Assembly: GCA_945900695.1 (NCBI GenBank)
Contig: CAMDJU010000007.1
Coordinates: forward strand, 1 to 26,181
Direction of reading: 5' to 3'
DNA: 26,181 nucleotides
Source: Bordetella parapertussis
GTDB lineage: Bacteria > Pseudomonadota > Gammaproteobacteria > Burkholderiales > Burkholderiaceae_C
Shown in pieces: positions 6,359-12,900 of this stretch. Each line of letters opens with the position of its first letter. Position 1 is the stretch's first letter. The notes beneath the pieces are model-generated. The model did no database searches and had not been told where the DNA came from. It worked only from the letters and a program-made list of their open reading frames with translations. The position numbers were made by a program, and so were the translations under genes.

Positions 6359-8257
6359 CTACTTGTAGTCTCGCCCTTCTTTGCGTCCATATTGCAAATA
6401 ATGCTTGGCTCCGTCAACCCTTGCATTGATGAGGTCTGCGTATTTGTAGACATACCGCTGCGCATTAAAGTCCCTTGGCAATAATTGGGGTGCCAGCAAT
6501 TCCATCTCTGCCTCTTTCAGTCTTGAAGCATGCTCACACCACAGGGTGACGGGATGGGCCTGCCCCACAAGTTGTCCAATTGAGAAACTTCCGGGCAAAT
6601 TGATTTCAGCCAAGTGGTCATGGTGGTACTGACCTAGAAAGAAGCCAAACTTGCTAGAGCTCACAGGGACCAGGCCGTCAGAATCCTCTCCACCCGTTCT
6701 AGCGGCAATGACCACTGCACTTCCGTACATCGCAGCTGCGTAAGGGCTAAGACTGATGAAGGGCGTATTGCCTGTCCATGAGTAAAACAGCATCGGGTGT
6801 TTTTTCCCATCTTTTGCGACAAAACTCAGCGGACTCGTTAAGCTCAGGCCTCTTTGCGGATTTCCTTTTTCATCCACGCCAAGACCGGCAGGATAAAGCG
6901 CATTGAAATCCCTGGCACCTTGCGTGCTGAGCGACTTGGCAGCTTCTCGACCGTCATTTCCCAAAAATACACCTGGGTCAAATTGACCTTGGTTAATCTT
7001 GCTAAAAAACTCTGCGATCGACATGCCCCCTACTGGGACCGTCGTCCAAGGGCCAGCACCTTCTGGAAAAACGTCAAGCATAAAGTCCGCAAACTCAGTG
7101 CCCCAGTTGACCCCACCCACGCTGGTCACTGAGGCCACCCATTCGGGTTGTTTCGCTGCGGCATACCTTGAGGTAGGCGAGCCCTGAGAATGCCCCATCA
7201 AATGAAACTTATCAATGTTGTTGGAGGTCCTCCAGGCGGCCAACTGCTTGAGCAACTCTTCGCCCCTTGTTTCGTTACTGGCGAATGGCGAGACTTTTGC
7301 CACATAAACCTTGGCTCCGCCAGCTTCTAAATGGCGTTTTATTCCGGCCATATGCTCGAACAAGGCAGGACCTCCCCAGCCTCCATAGCCGTGAACCAAC
7401 ACAATGGGAAATAGGGTGTCTCTGGGGTGGTGTGGGCAGATTTGAAGGGGGCCTCTTGGGGCTTTGACTTGCGAGCGCTTGGCGTATCCGTTGTCGCGAC
7501 GGCAAAAAGCCCCATCGTTGGTGTAGCCAGCTTTACAGTTTTCCCAACAAACTGGCCCGTTTCCAGAAAATCCAGAGTTGCATTTTGGATAGCAAAGTGC
7601 CCCATTTCGTTCTTCACCCGGTCGACAGGCAGAAAGAACATCACCCGCACCTCGCCCATAAGAGCCTCTGGCGACTGTCCAACCCCAATCAACAATTCCG
7701 TAAATCGGGATGAACCACACCCTTGCGACAACGCCCCACTTGGGCCAGCGTGTACAAAACAAGCCAAAGTCGGTATCTGTGCCTGGGGGGCAACTGGTTT
7801 TCCAGCAAACGGGCCCTACAGCTGTATGTCCTGGAGCGCATCGGGGATAACACAACAGCCCCCACTGCTCTTGGTCAGACCGACAAACAAGGATTTTCCC
7901 CGCCCCCCTGCCATAGGTCTCTTTTGCCTTGATATGCAAATTAGAGCAAAAGGCACCGATATCGGTAAAACCGGGCTTACAGTTTTCCCAACAAACACCC
8001 CAAAGTGTCTTTTCGTACATGCCAGAGGGACATTTGTCATAGCAAAGTAGCCCAGCCTGATCCTGAAATTGACCCGCAGGGCAGTTGCCATATTTCAAGG
8101 GAGGTTCTGGATCTTGAATGCGGGCACTTGCTTGGCCCATAGAAAGAGCCCAAAGAAAGCCCACAACCAGCAGAAAATGAACAACCAGTCCCAAGCTGCA
8201 CTTGCTTAAGAAATTGAGCTTATCAAATTCGGATTGTTTTTTGAAGGATCTATTCAT
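6359..8257 (-). CDS. Secreted lipase (bacterial family I.1/I.2 type) with N-terminal six-Cys modules and a C-terminal EGR-type repeat
   Basis: 632 residues from ATG 8257; a TTG at 8263 is better spaced (6 bp) from AGGGG and may be the real start. Layout: signal peptide with hydrophobic core about 22-38 and cleavage near ASA45; three six-cysteine modules (59-104, 125-168, 211-252); alpha/beta-hydrolase about 280-580; C-terminal tail 597-632. The hydrolase matches true lipases of Pseudomonas/Burkholderia: PIVLVHGYGG (oxyanion loop), GAKVYVAKVS, nucleophile Ser357 in GHSQGSPTSRY, VASVTSVGG, Asp527 in SDGLVPVSS and His548 in DHLAEIN. Aligned from memory to B. cepacia lipase, the calcium ligands D242, D288 and Q292 correspond to Ser504, Ala550 and Leu554, and the disulfide cysteines are absent. 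No lipase-specific foldase gene is nearby. GC is well below the neighbours, suggesting transfer. Substrate is unknown; ester hydrolysis is inferred from the triad. Confidence 0.85.
   Translation of the reverse strand: MNRSFKKQSEFDKLNFLSKCSLGLVVHFLLVVGFLWALSMGQASARIQDPEPPLKYGNCPAGQFQDQAGLLCYDKCPSGMYEKTLWGVCWENCKPGFTDIGAFCSNLHIKAKETYGRGAGKILVCRSDQEQWGLLCYPRCAPGHTAVGPVCWKTSCPPGTDTDFGLFCTRWPKWGVVARVWFIPIYGIVDWGWTVARGSYGRGAGDVLSACRPGEERNGALCYPKCNSGFSGNGPVCWENCKAGYTNDGAFCRRDNGYAKRSQVKAPRGPLQICPHHPRDTLFPIVLVHGYGGWGGPALFEHMAGIKRHLEAGGAKVYVAKVSPFASNETRGEELLKQLAAWRTSNNIDKFHLMGHSQGSPTSRYAAAKQPEWVASVTSVGGVNWGTEFADFMLDVFPEGAGPWTTVPVGGMSIAEFFSKINQGQFDPGVFLGNDGREAAKSLSTQGARDFNALYPAGLGVDEKGNPQRGLSLTSPLSFVAKDGKKHPMLFYSWTGNTPFISLSPYAAAMYGSAVVIAARTGGEDSDGLVPVSSSKFGFFLGQYHHDHLAEINLPGSFSIGQLVGQAHPVTLWCEHASRLKEAEMELLAPQLLPRDFNAQRYVYKYADLINARVDGAKHYLQYGRKEGRDYK
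7533..7552 (-). repeat. 20-bp exact direct repeat, copy 1 (lipase module 3)
   Basis: On the + strand, TTACAGTTTTCCCAACAAAC at 7533-7552 is identical to 7977-7996. It encodes the VCWENCK part of the third cysteine module. Identity at DNA level, including third positions, points to recent internal duplication or gene conversion. Confidence 0.9.
7977..7996 (-). repeat. 20-bp exact direct repeat, copy 2 (lipase module 1)
   Basis: Second copy of the sequence at 7533-7552, in the same orientation and the same place within module 1. The corresponding stretch of module 2 differs (VCWKTSC), so modules 1 and 3 are the closest pair at this point. Confidence 0.9.
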
Positions 8258-8307
8258 ATCCAAGATTGGCCCCTGCTTTGAAAATTACCGAGTTACTGTG
8301 CAGATTT

Positions 8308-8335
8308 ATTATTATTTTTTAATTACATTATTCAA
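8308..8335 (-). promoter_or_regulatory. Candidate promoter of the lipase gene in an AT-rich spacer
   Basis: Reading the - strand, TTGAAT (8335-8330) and AATAAT (8313-8308) are separated by 16 bp and match the sigma-70 consensus at 4/6 and 5/6 positions. Transcription would start about 45 bp before the ATG. The surrounding 8281-8340 block has only 12 G/C in 60 bases, by far the lowest in the window, so chance matches are easy and confidence is limited. Confidence 0.3.
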
Positions 8336-8463
8336 TGTTATTAATACTTAAGTATTTTCCTGGTGTGGGTTTGGACAGTGCTTGGATGGGGGCCAAAAAA
8401 GATCTCATGTTGAAGCTGTCAGAATCACCCCCACCTACACACTTCACTCTTACAAACGACCCC

Positions 8464-9759
8464 ATGGTTCCTCACCTCATCACTGCGCTCACCGGCCCCA
8501 TCAACGAGCTCGAGCAGCGCATCCTCGACTCCATGCCCGCCATTGAGCGCTGGTTTCGCCTGGAGTGGATGGAGCACACACCGCCGTTTTACACATCGGT
8601 GGACGTGCGCAATGCGGGCTTCAAGCTGGCCCCGGTGGACACCAACCTCTACCCCGGCGGCTGGAACAACCTCACCAACGAAATGCTGCCGCTGGCGGTG
8701 CAAGCCGCGATGGCGGCCATTGAGAAAATTTGCCCCGAAGCGCGCAACCTGTTGCTGATCCCCGAAAACCACACCCGCAACACCTTTTATTTGAGCAATG
8801 TGGCTCAGTTGGCGCGCATCTTCAACATGGCGGGCCTGAATGTGCGCATCGGCTCGATCAACCCCGACATCAAAGAGAACACCACCATCGAGTTGCCCAA
8901 TGGCGATGTGGTGACCTTGGAGCCGGTGATCCGCAACAAAACCCGCTTGGGGCTGAAAGACTTCGACCCCTGCACCATCTTGCTCAACAACGACTTGAGC
9001 GCAGGCATCCCCGGCATTTTGGAAGACCTGCACGAGCAGTTTTTGTTGCCCCCGCTGCATGCGGGTTGGTGTGTGCGGCGCAAAAGCCAGCACTTTGCGT
9101 GCTACGAAGAGGTGTCCAAGCGCTTTGGCAAGTTGCTGGGCATCGACCCGTGGCTGATCAACCCGATGTTCAGCCAGTGTGGCGAGGTCGATTTCAACGA
9201 AAGCGCGGGCATGGAGTCTTTGCGCAGCCATGTGGACACCTTGCTGACCAAAACCCGGCGCAAGTACAAAGAGTACGGCATCAACGAAAAGCCGTTTGTG
9301 GTGGTCAAGGCCGACAACGGCACCTATGGCATGGGCATCATGACGGTGCGCGATGTCAAAGACTTGGAAGTCTTGAACCGCAAAACCCGCAACAAAATGA
9401 GCGTCATCAAAGACGGGCAAGAAGTGAGCGAGGTCATCATCCAAGAGGGTGTGCTGACCAACGAGCGCATCAACGACGCGGTGGCAGAGCCGGTGGTCTA
9501 CATGATGGACCGGTATGTGGTGGGCGGCTTTTACCGTGTACATGCCGAGCGTGGCGTGGACGAAAACCTTAACGCCCCAGGATCGAGCTTTGTGCCTTTG
9601 GCCTTTGAGCAAAGCGCCCACACGCCCCAACCCGGCGTCAAGGCCGGGGCCAGCGTGCCCAACCGCTTTTACATGTACGGCGTGATTGGCCGTTTGGCCA
9701 TGTTGGCGGCCAGCTATGAGCTGGAATCGACCGATCCAGATGCCGAAATTTACGACTAA
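8464..9759 (+). CDS. gshA: Glutamate-cysteine ligase, proteobacterial GshA type
   Basis: First step of glutathione synthesis: ATP-dependent joining of glutamate and cysteine. This is the Acidithiobacillus/Burkholderia-type GshA family, unrelated in sequence to E. coli GshA. 431 residues starting MVPHLITALTGPI, the usual N-terminus of the family. The frame stays open upstream to an ATG at 8335, but those 43 codons are low-GC and match nothing I know of the family, so 8464 is preferred although no clear Shine-Dalgarno precedes it. Typical blocks are WFRLEWMEHTPPFY, VDVRNAGFKLAPVDTNLYPGGWNNL, RIGSINPDIKEN, FVVVKADNGTYGMGIMTV (ATP-grasp-like) and the C-terminal FYMYGVIGRLAMLAASYELE. gshB is two genes downstream, with kup between them. 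Confidence 0.95.
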   Translation: MVPHLITALTGPINELEQRILDSMPAIERWFRLEWMEHTPPFYTSVDVRNAGFKLAPVDTNLYPGGWNNLTNEMLPLAVQAAMAAIEKICPEARNLLLIPENHTRNTFYLSNVAQLARIFNMAGLNVRIGSINPDIKENTTIELPNGDVVTLEPVIRNKTRLGLKDFDPCTILLNNDLSAGIPGILEDLHEQFLLPPLHAGWCVRRKSQHFACYEEVSKRFGKLLGIDPWLINPMFSQCGEVDFNESAGMESLRSHVDTLLTKTRRKYKEYGINEKPFVVVKADNGTYGMGIMTVRDVKDLEVLNRKTRNKMSVIKDGQEVSEVIIQEGVLTNERINDAVAEPVVYMMDRYVVGGFYRVHAERGVDENLNAPGSSFVPLAFEQSAHTPQPGVKAGASVPNRFYMYGVIGRLAMLAASYELESTDPDAEIYD

Positions 9760-9805
9760 TGGCGTAGGGCGCGCTATTTAGAGTCGCTGGCCTGTAAAAA
9801 AAGGG

Positions 9806-9833
9806 TTTCCAAAGCCCCATTAGCTCGCATAAT
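9806..9833 (+). promoter_or_regulatory. Candidate kup promoter
   Basis: TTTCCA (9806-9811) and CATAAT (9828-9833) are separated by 16 bp, matching sigma-70 boxes at 4/6 and 5/6. Transcription would begin about 9840, leaving a leader of roughly 24 bases before the kup ATG at 9864. It sits in the 104-bp gap after gshA, which suggests kup can be expressed apart from gshA. Confidence 0.35.
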
Positions 9834-9863
9834 GCCGACCTTGCCCGGCTTCGTGCGAATTTC

Positions 9864-11732
9864 ATGCAACATCAAAAATCTTCTCTGGCCGCCCTCACTT
9901 TGGGGGCCATCGGTGTGGTCTACGGCGACATCGGCACCAGTGTCTTGTATGCGGTCAAAGAGGTGTTTGCCTCGGGTCACGTCGAATTCACCCCCGATAA
10001 CATTTATGGCATTTTGTCCATCTTCTTTTGGACCTTGACGGTCATCGTCTCGCTCAAATATGTGAGTTTGGTGCTGCGCGCTGACAACAATGGCGAGGGC
10101 GGATTGGTGGCCATGTTGGCGCTGGCTTCGCAGTCGGTCAAAGACCAACCCAAGTTGCGCCGGGTGCTGTTGGTGGTGGGTCTTTTTGGCACCGGTTTGT
10201 TTTATGGTGACGGGGTGATCACCCCGGCCATTTCGGTGTTGTCGGCGGTGGAGGGTTTGGAAGTGATTTCTCCAGGGCTCTCAAAATATGTGGTGCCCTT
10301 GACCCTGGTGATTTTGTTTTGTCTCTTTGCGGTGCAAAAGCATGGCACCAGTGGCATTGGCAAATTGTTTGGCCCCATCACCGTGGTGTGGTTCATCACG
10401 ATCGCGTTGCTGGGCGTCTATCACATCGCCACCGAACCGATGATTTTGTGGGCCATCAGCCCGCACCACGCCATCCGCTTCATGTGGAACGCCCCGGGCA
10501 CCACTTTCATCATTTTGGGCGCAGTTGTGTTGTGCGTGACCGGTGCCGAGGCGTTGTACGCCGACATGGGTCACTTTGGCAAACAACCCATCCGCATCGC
10601 TTGGTTTGCGGTGGTCATGCCCGCGCTCACCCTGAACTACTTTGGCCAAGGTGCCTTGCTGCTCAACGACCCCGGCGCCGTGAAAAACCCTTTCTACAAC
10701 ATGGCGCCCGATTGGATGCTGTTGCCCTTGGTCATCTTGGCGACGGCGGCCACGGTGATTGCGTCTCAGGCCTTGATCTCGGGTGCATTCAGCGTGACCA
10801 AGCAGGTCATTCAACTGGGCTTTTTGCCCCGCTTGCAGGTGCTGCACACCAGTGTGCGCGAAACCGGGCAAATCTACATTCCCTTTGTGAACTGGGGTTT
10901 GTTTGTGGCCATCGTCTTGGCGGTGGCGCTGTTCAAGTCATCTAGCAATTTGGCGGCGGCCTACGGCATCGCCGTGTGCACGGATATGCTGATCACCACG
11001 GTGCTGACGTTTTTTGTCATTCGCTACAGCTGGAAGTACCCGCTGTGGCTGTGCGTGGCCGCGACCAGCTTTTTCTTTGTGGTGGACTTGGCGTTTTGGG
11101 CCTCCAATTTGCTGAAGTTTTTCGAGGGCGGCTGGTTCCCGTTGGCGATTGGCGGGCTTATTTTGTTGCTGATGCTGACCTGGCGCGATGGCCGCGAGTT
11201 GCTCAGCAACAAATTGCGCGACGACGCCATTGATTTGCGCTCGTTTTTAGACTCAGTGTTCACCGCACCCCCCACGCGGGTGTCGGGCACGGCGGTGTTT
11301 TTGACCGCTGACCCGGGCGTGGTGCCCAATGCTTTGTTGCACAACCTCAAGCACAACAAGGTTCTGCATGCGCAAAACCTGTTTGTCACCGTGCGCAACC
11401 ACGAGGTGCCCTGGATTGGGCTGGACAAGCGCATCGAGTCCGAGTCGCTGGGCCACGACTGCTGGCAAGTGACCATCCATTACGGATTTAAAAATGACCC
11501 CGATGTGCCCTTGGCTCTGAGCTTGATGCACGGGCGCGGGTGCGACCTGGAGCCGATGAACACCAGCTACTTTTTGTCGCGCGACAGCATCGTCCCCACG
11601 GTGCACGGTGAGATGTCGCAGTGGCGCGAAAAGTTGTTTGCGCAAATGCACCTCAACGCCAGCGCCGCGGCCGGCTTCTTGAAGTTGCCCAGCAACTCGG
11701 TGGTGGAGCTGGGCAGCAAAATCGAAATTTGA
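9864..11732 (+). CDS. kup: KUP-family potassium uptake transporter
   Basis: Inner-membrane K+ importer (K+/H+ symporter in characterised members). 622 residues, the standard length. The N-terminal signature is [19 protein letters not shown] at about residues 17-35; E. coli Kup has Pro where this protein has Val (GTSPLY). The pore/TM motifs [19 protein letters not shown] and [23 protein letters not shown] are canonical. About twelve hydrophobic segments occupy residues 12-435, followed by a soluble C-terminal domain ([27 protein letters not shown]) ending at residue 622. Placement between gshA and gshB is of interest because glutathione gates K+ efflux (KefB/C) in other proteobacteria, but no such channel is present here. 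Confidence 0.96.
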   Translation: MQHQKSSLAALTLGAIGVVYGDIGTSVLYAVKEVFASGHVEFTPDNIYGILSIFFWTLTVIVSLKYVSLVLRADNNGEGGLVAMLALASQSVKDQPKLRRVLLVVGLFGTGLFYGDGVITPAISVLSAVEGLEVISPGLSKYVVPLTLVILFCLFAVQKHGTSGIGKLFGPITVVWFITIALLGVYHIATEPMILWAISPHHAIRFMWNAPGTTFIILGAVVLCVTGAEALYADMGHFGKQPIRIAWFAVVMPALTLNYFGQGALLLNDPGAVKNPFYNMAPDWMLLPLVILATAATVIASQALISGAFSVTKQVIQLGFLPRLQVLHTSVRETGQIYIPFVNWGLFVAIVLAVALFKSSSNLAAAYGIAVCTDMLITTVLTFFVIRYSWKYPLWLCVAATSFFFVVDLAFWASNLLKFFEGGWFPLAIGGLILLLMLTWRDGRELLSNKLRDDAIDLRSFLDSVFTAPPTRVSGTAVFLTADPGVVPNALLHNLKHNKVLHAQNLFVTVRNHEVPWIGLDKRIESESLGHDCWQVTIHYGFKNDPDVPLALSLMHGRGCDLEPMNTSYFLSRDSIVPTVHGEMSQWREKLFAQMHLNASAAAGFLKLPSNSVVELGSKIEI

Positions 11733-11775
11733 GCGCACTGCGCCCAAACCGCTTTCACTGCTAAGCTTGCTCGCC

Positions 11776-12720
11776 ATGGACATCCTATTTGTTGCCGACC
11801 CGCTGGCGTCTTTCAAAATTTATAAAGACAGCACCTTTGTGATGATGCGCGAGGCCCAGCGCCGGGGCCACGCCATCTGGGCCTGTGAAACCCAAGACCT
11901 GTCTTGGCGCAGTGGCGGTGAGGTGCAAGCGCCGATGCAGCACATCGTGCTGCAAGAGGGCGCCGACCCGTGGTTTAGGGTGCAAGACAAAGCCGCTCGG
12001 CCCCTGCACAGCCTGGGCGCGGTGGTGATGCGCAAAGACCCACCCTTTGACAGCGAATTTTTTTATGCCACCCACTTGCTCGAGCGCGCCGAGGTGGAGG
12101 GGGCTCGGGTGTTCAACAAACCGGCGGCATTGCGCGACCACCCAGAAAAACTGGCCCTGATGGAGTTCGCCCAGTACGCCAGCCCCACGTTGGTCACGCG
12201 CAGCGCACAAGACGTGCGCGACTTTCATGCCCAGCACCAAGACATCATTTTGAAGCCGCTGGACGGCATGGGCGGCATGGGCATTTTTCGGGTGCGCGCC
12301 GATGGTCTGAACCTGGGGGCCATCATCGAAACCCTCAATCGCGATGGGGCCCAAAGCCTGATGGTGCAAAAGTACATCCCCGCCATCGCCCAAGGTGACA
12401 AACGGGTGCTGGTGATCGGCGGCAAGGCCGTGCCGTTTGCTCTGGCGCGCATTCCCCAAGGCGGTGAGGTGCGCGGCAATTTGGCCGCCGGTGGCAAGGG
12501 CGTGGCCCAAGCCTTGAGCGAACGCGACCAGGCCATTGCTGCTGACCTTGGCCCCCTGCTGGCCCAACGCGGCCTGCTGCTGGTGGGCTTGGATGTGATT
12601 GGGGACTGCCTCACCGAGGTCAATGTGACCAGCCCCACTTGCTTTCGCGAAATCATGGACCAAACTGGTTTTGATGTGGCTGCCATGTTCATCGACGCCT
12701 TGGAGCAAGCCCTGGCCTGA
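11776..12720 (+). CDS. gshB: Glutathione synthetase
   Basis: Adds glycine to gamma-glutamylcysteine using ATP, completing glutathione. 314 residues from the ATG at 11776 (E. coli GshB has 316); an in-frame TTG three codons earlier is less likely. The N-terminal domain starts MDILFVADPL and has the family sequence KIYKDSTFVMMREAQRRGH. The ATP-grasp domain is clear: KPLDGMGGMGIFRV with Lys160, VQKYIPAIAQGDKRVLVIGG, and the C-terminal metal/substrate segment LTEVNVTSPTCFREI. It begins 43 bp after kup and is probably in the same transcript. In many Burkholderiales that I recall, PTS genes follow gshB; here an unrelated flavoprotein gene follows after a 180-bp gap. Confidence 0.96.
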   Translation: MDILFVADPLASFKIYKDSTFVMMREAQRRGHAIWACETQDLSWRSGGEVQAPMQHIVLQEGADPWFRVQDKAARPLHSLGAVVMRKDPPFDSEFFYATHLLERAEVEGARVFNKPAALRDHPEKLALMEFAQYASPTLVTRSAQDVRDFHAQHQDIILKPLDGMGGMGIFRVRADGLNLGAIIETLNRDGAQSLMVQKYIPAIAQGDKRVLVIGGKAVPFALARIPQGGEVRGNLAAGGKGVAQALSERDQAIAADLGPLLAQRGLLLVGLDVIGDCLTEVNVTSPTCFREIMDQTGFDVAAMFIDALEQALA

Positions 12721-12733
12721 TCGCCCTGGCCTG

Positions 12734-12791
12734 TGCTTGCGTTGGTTGCCATGCATTAAAGCCGGCGCCAATAAGTCTCTCAACGCAAGCA
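12734..12791. repeat. 11-bp perfect inverted repeat downstream of gshB
   Basis: TGCTTGCGTTG (12734-12744) and CAACGCAAGCA (12781-12791) are exact reverse complements separated by 36 bases, starting 13 bp after the gshB stop. The loop includes GCCGGCGCC. No T-tract follows, so a standard rho-independent terminator is unlikely. It could be a 3'-end RNA stabiliser, a factor-dependent termination or processing site, or a bipartite protein-binding site. Confidence 0.5.
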
Positions 12792-12900
12792 GGTGCTCAC
12801 CCCAAGAGAGCGGTGTGGCCTGGTTAGAATCCAACGTCCCCCTTATCCAAGGGATCGCGCGGCCAGTGTGAGCGTGCACAATCTGCTCACTGTTTGCGCC

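Larger units (their letters stand above)
7502..8083 (-). repeat. Three tandem six-cysteine modules inside the lipase gene
   Basis: Each module follows the pattern C-x(8-12)-G-x-LCY-x2-C-x2-G-x(4-7)-G-x-VCW-x2,3-C-x2-G-x(4,5)-G-x-FC. Modules lie at residues 59-104, 125-168 and 211-252 of the protein, giving 18 ordered cysteines. The linkers before modules 2 and 3 share YGRGAG (115-120 and 200-205), so the duplicated unit included the linker. Disulfide-bonded periplasmic or extracellular modules are expected. I do not recognise a named family. Confidence 0.9.

Noticed and set aside
7502..8083. Cys-rich repeats considered as a possible frameshifted or non-coding low-complexity region
   Set aside because: The frame is uninterrupted for 632 codons and the cysteine spacing is regular across three modules, so it is coding.
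8335..8463. In-frame ATG giving a 43-residue N-terminal extension of GshA
   Set aside because: The stretch is low-GC, lies outside the conserved family start (MVPHLITALTGP) and probably belongs to the inserted AT-rich DNA.
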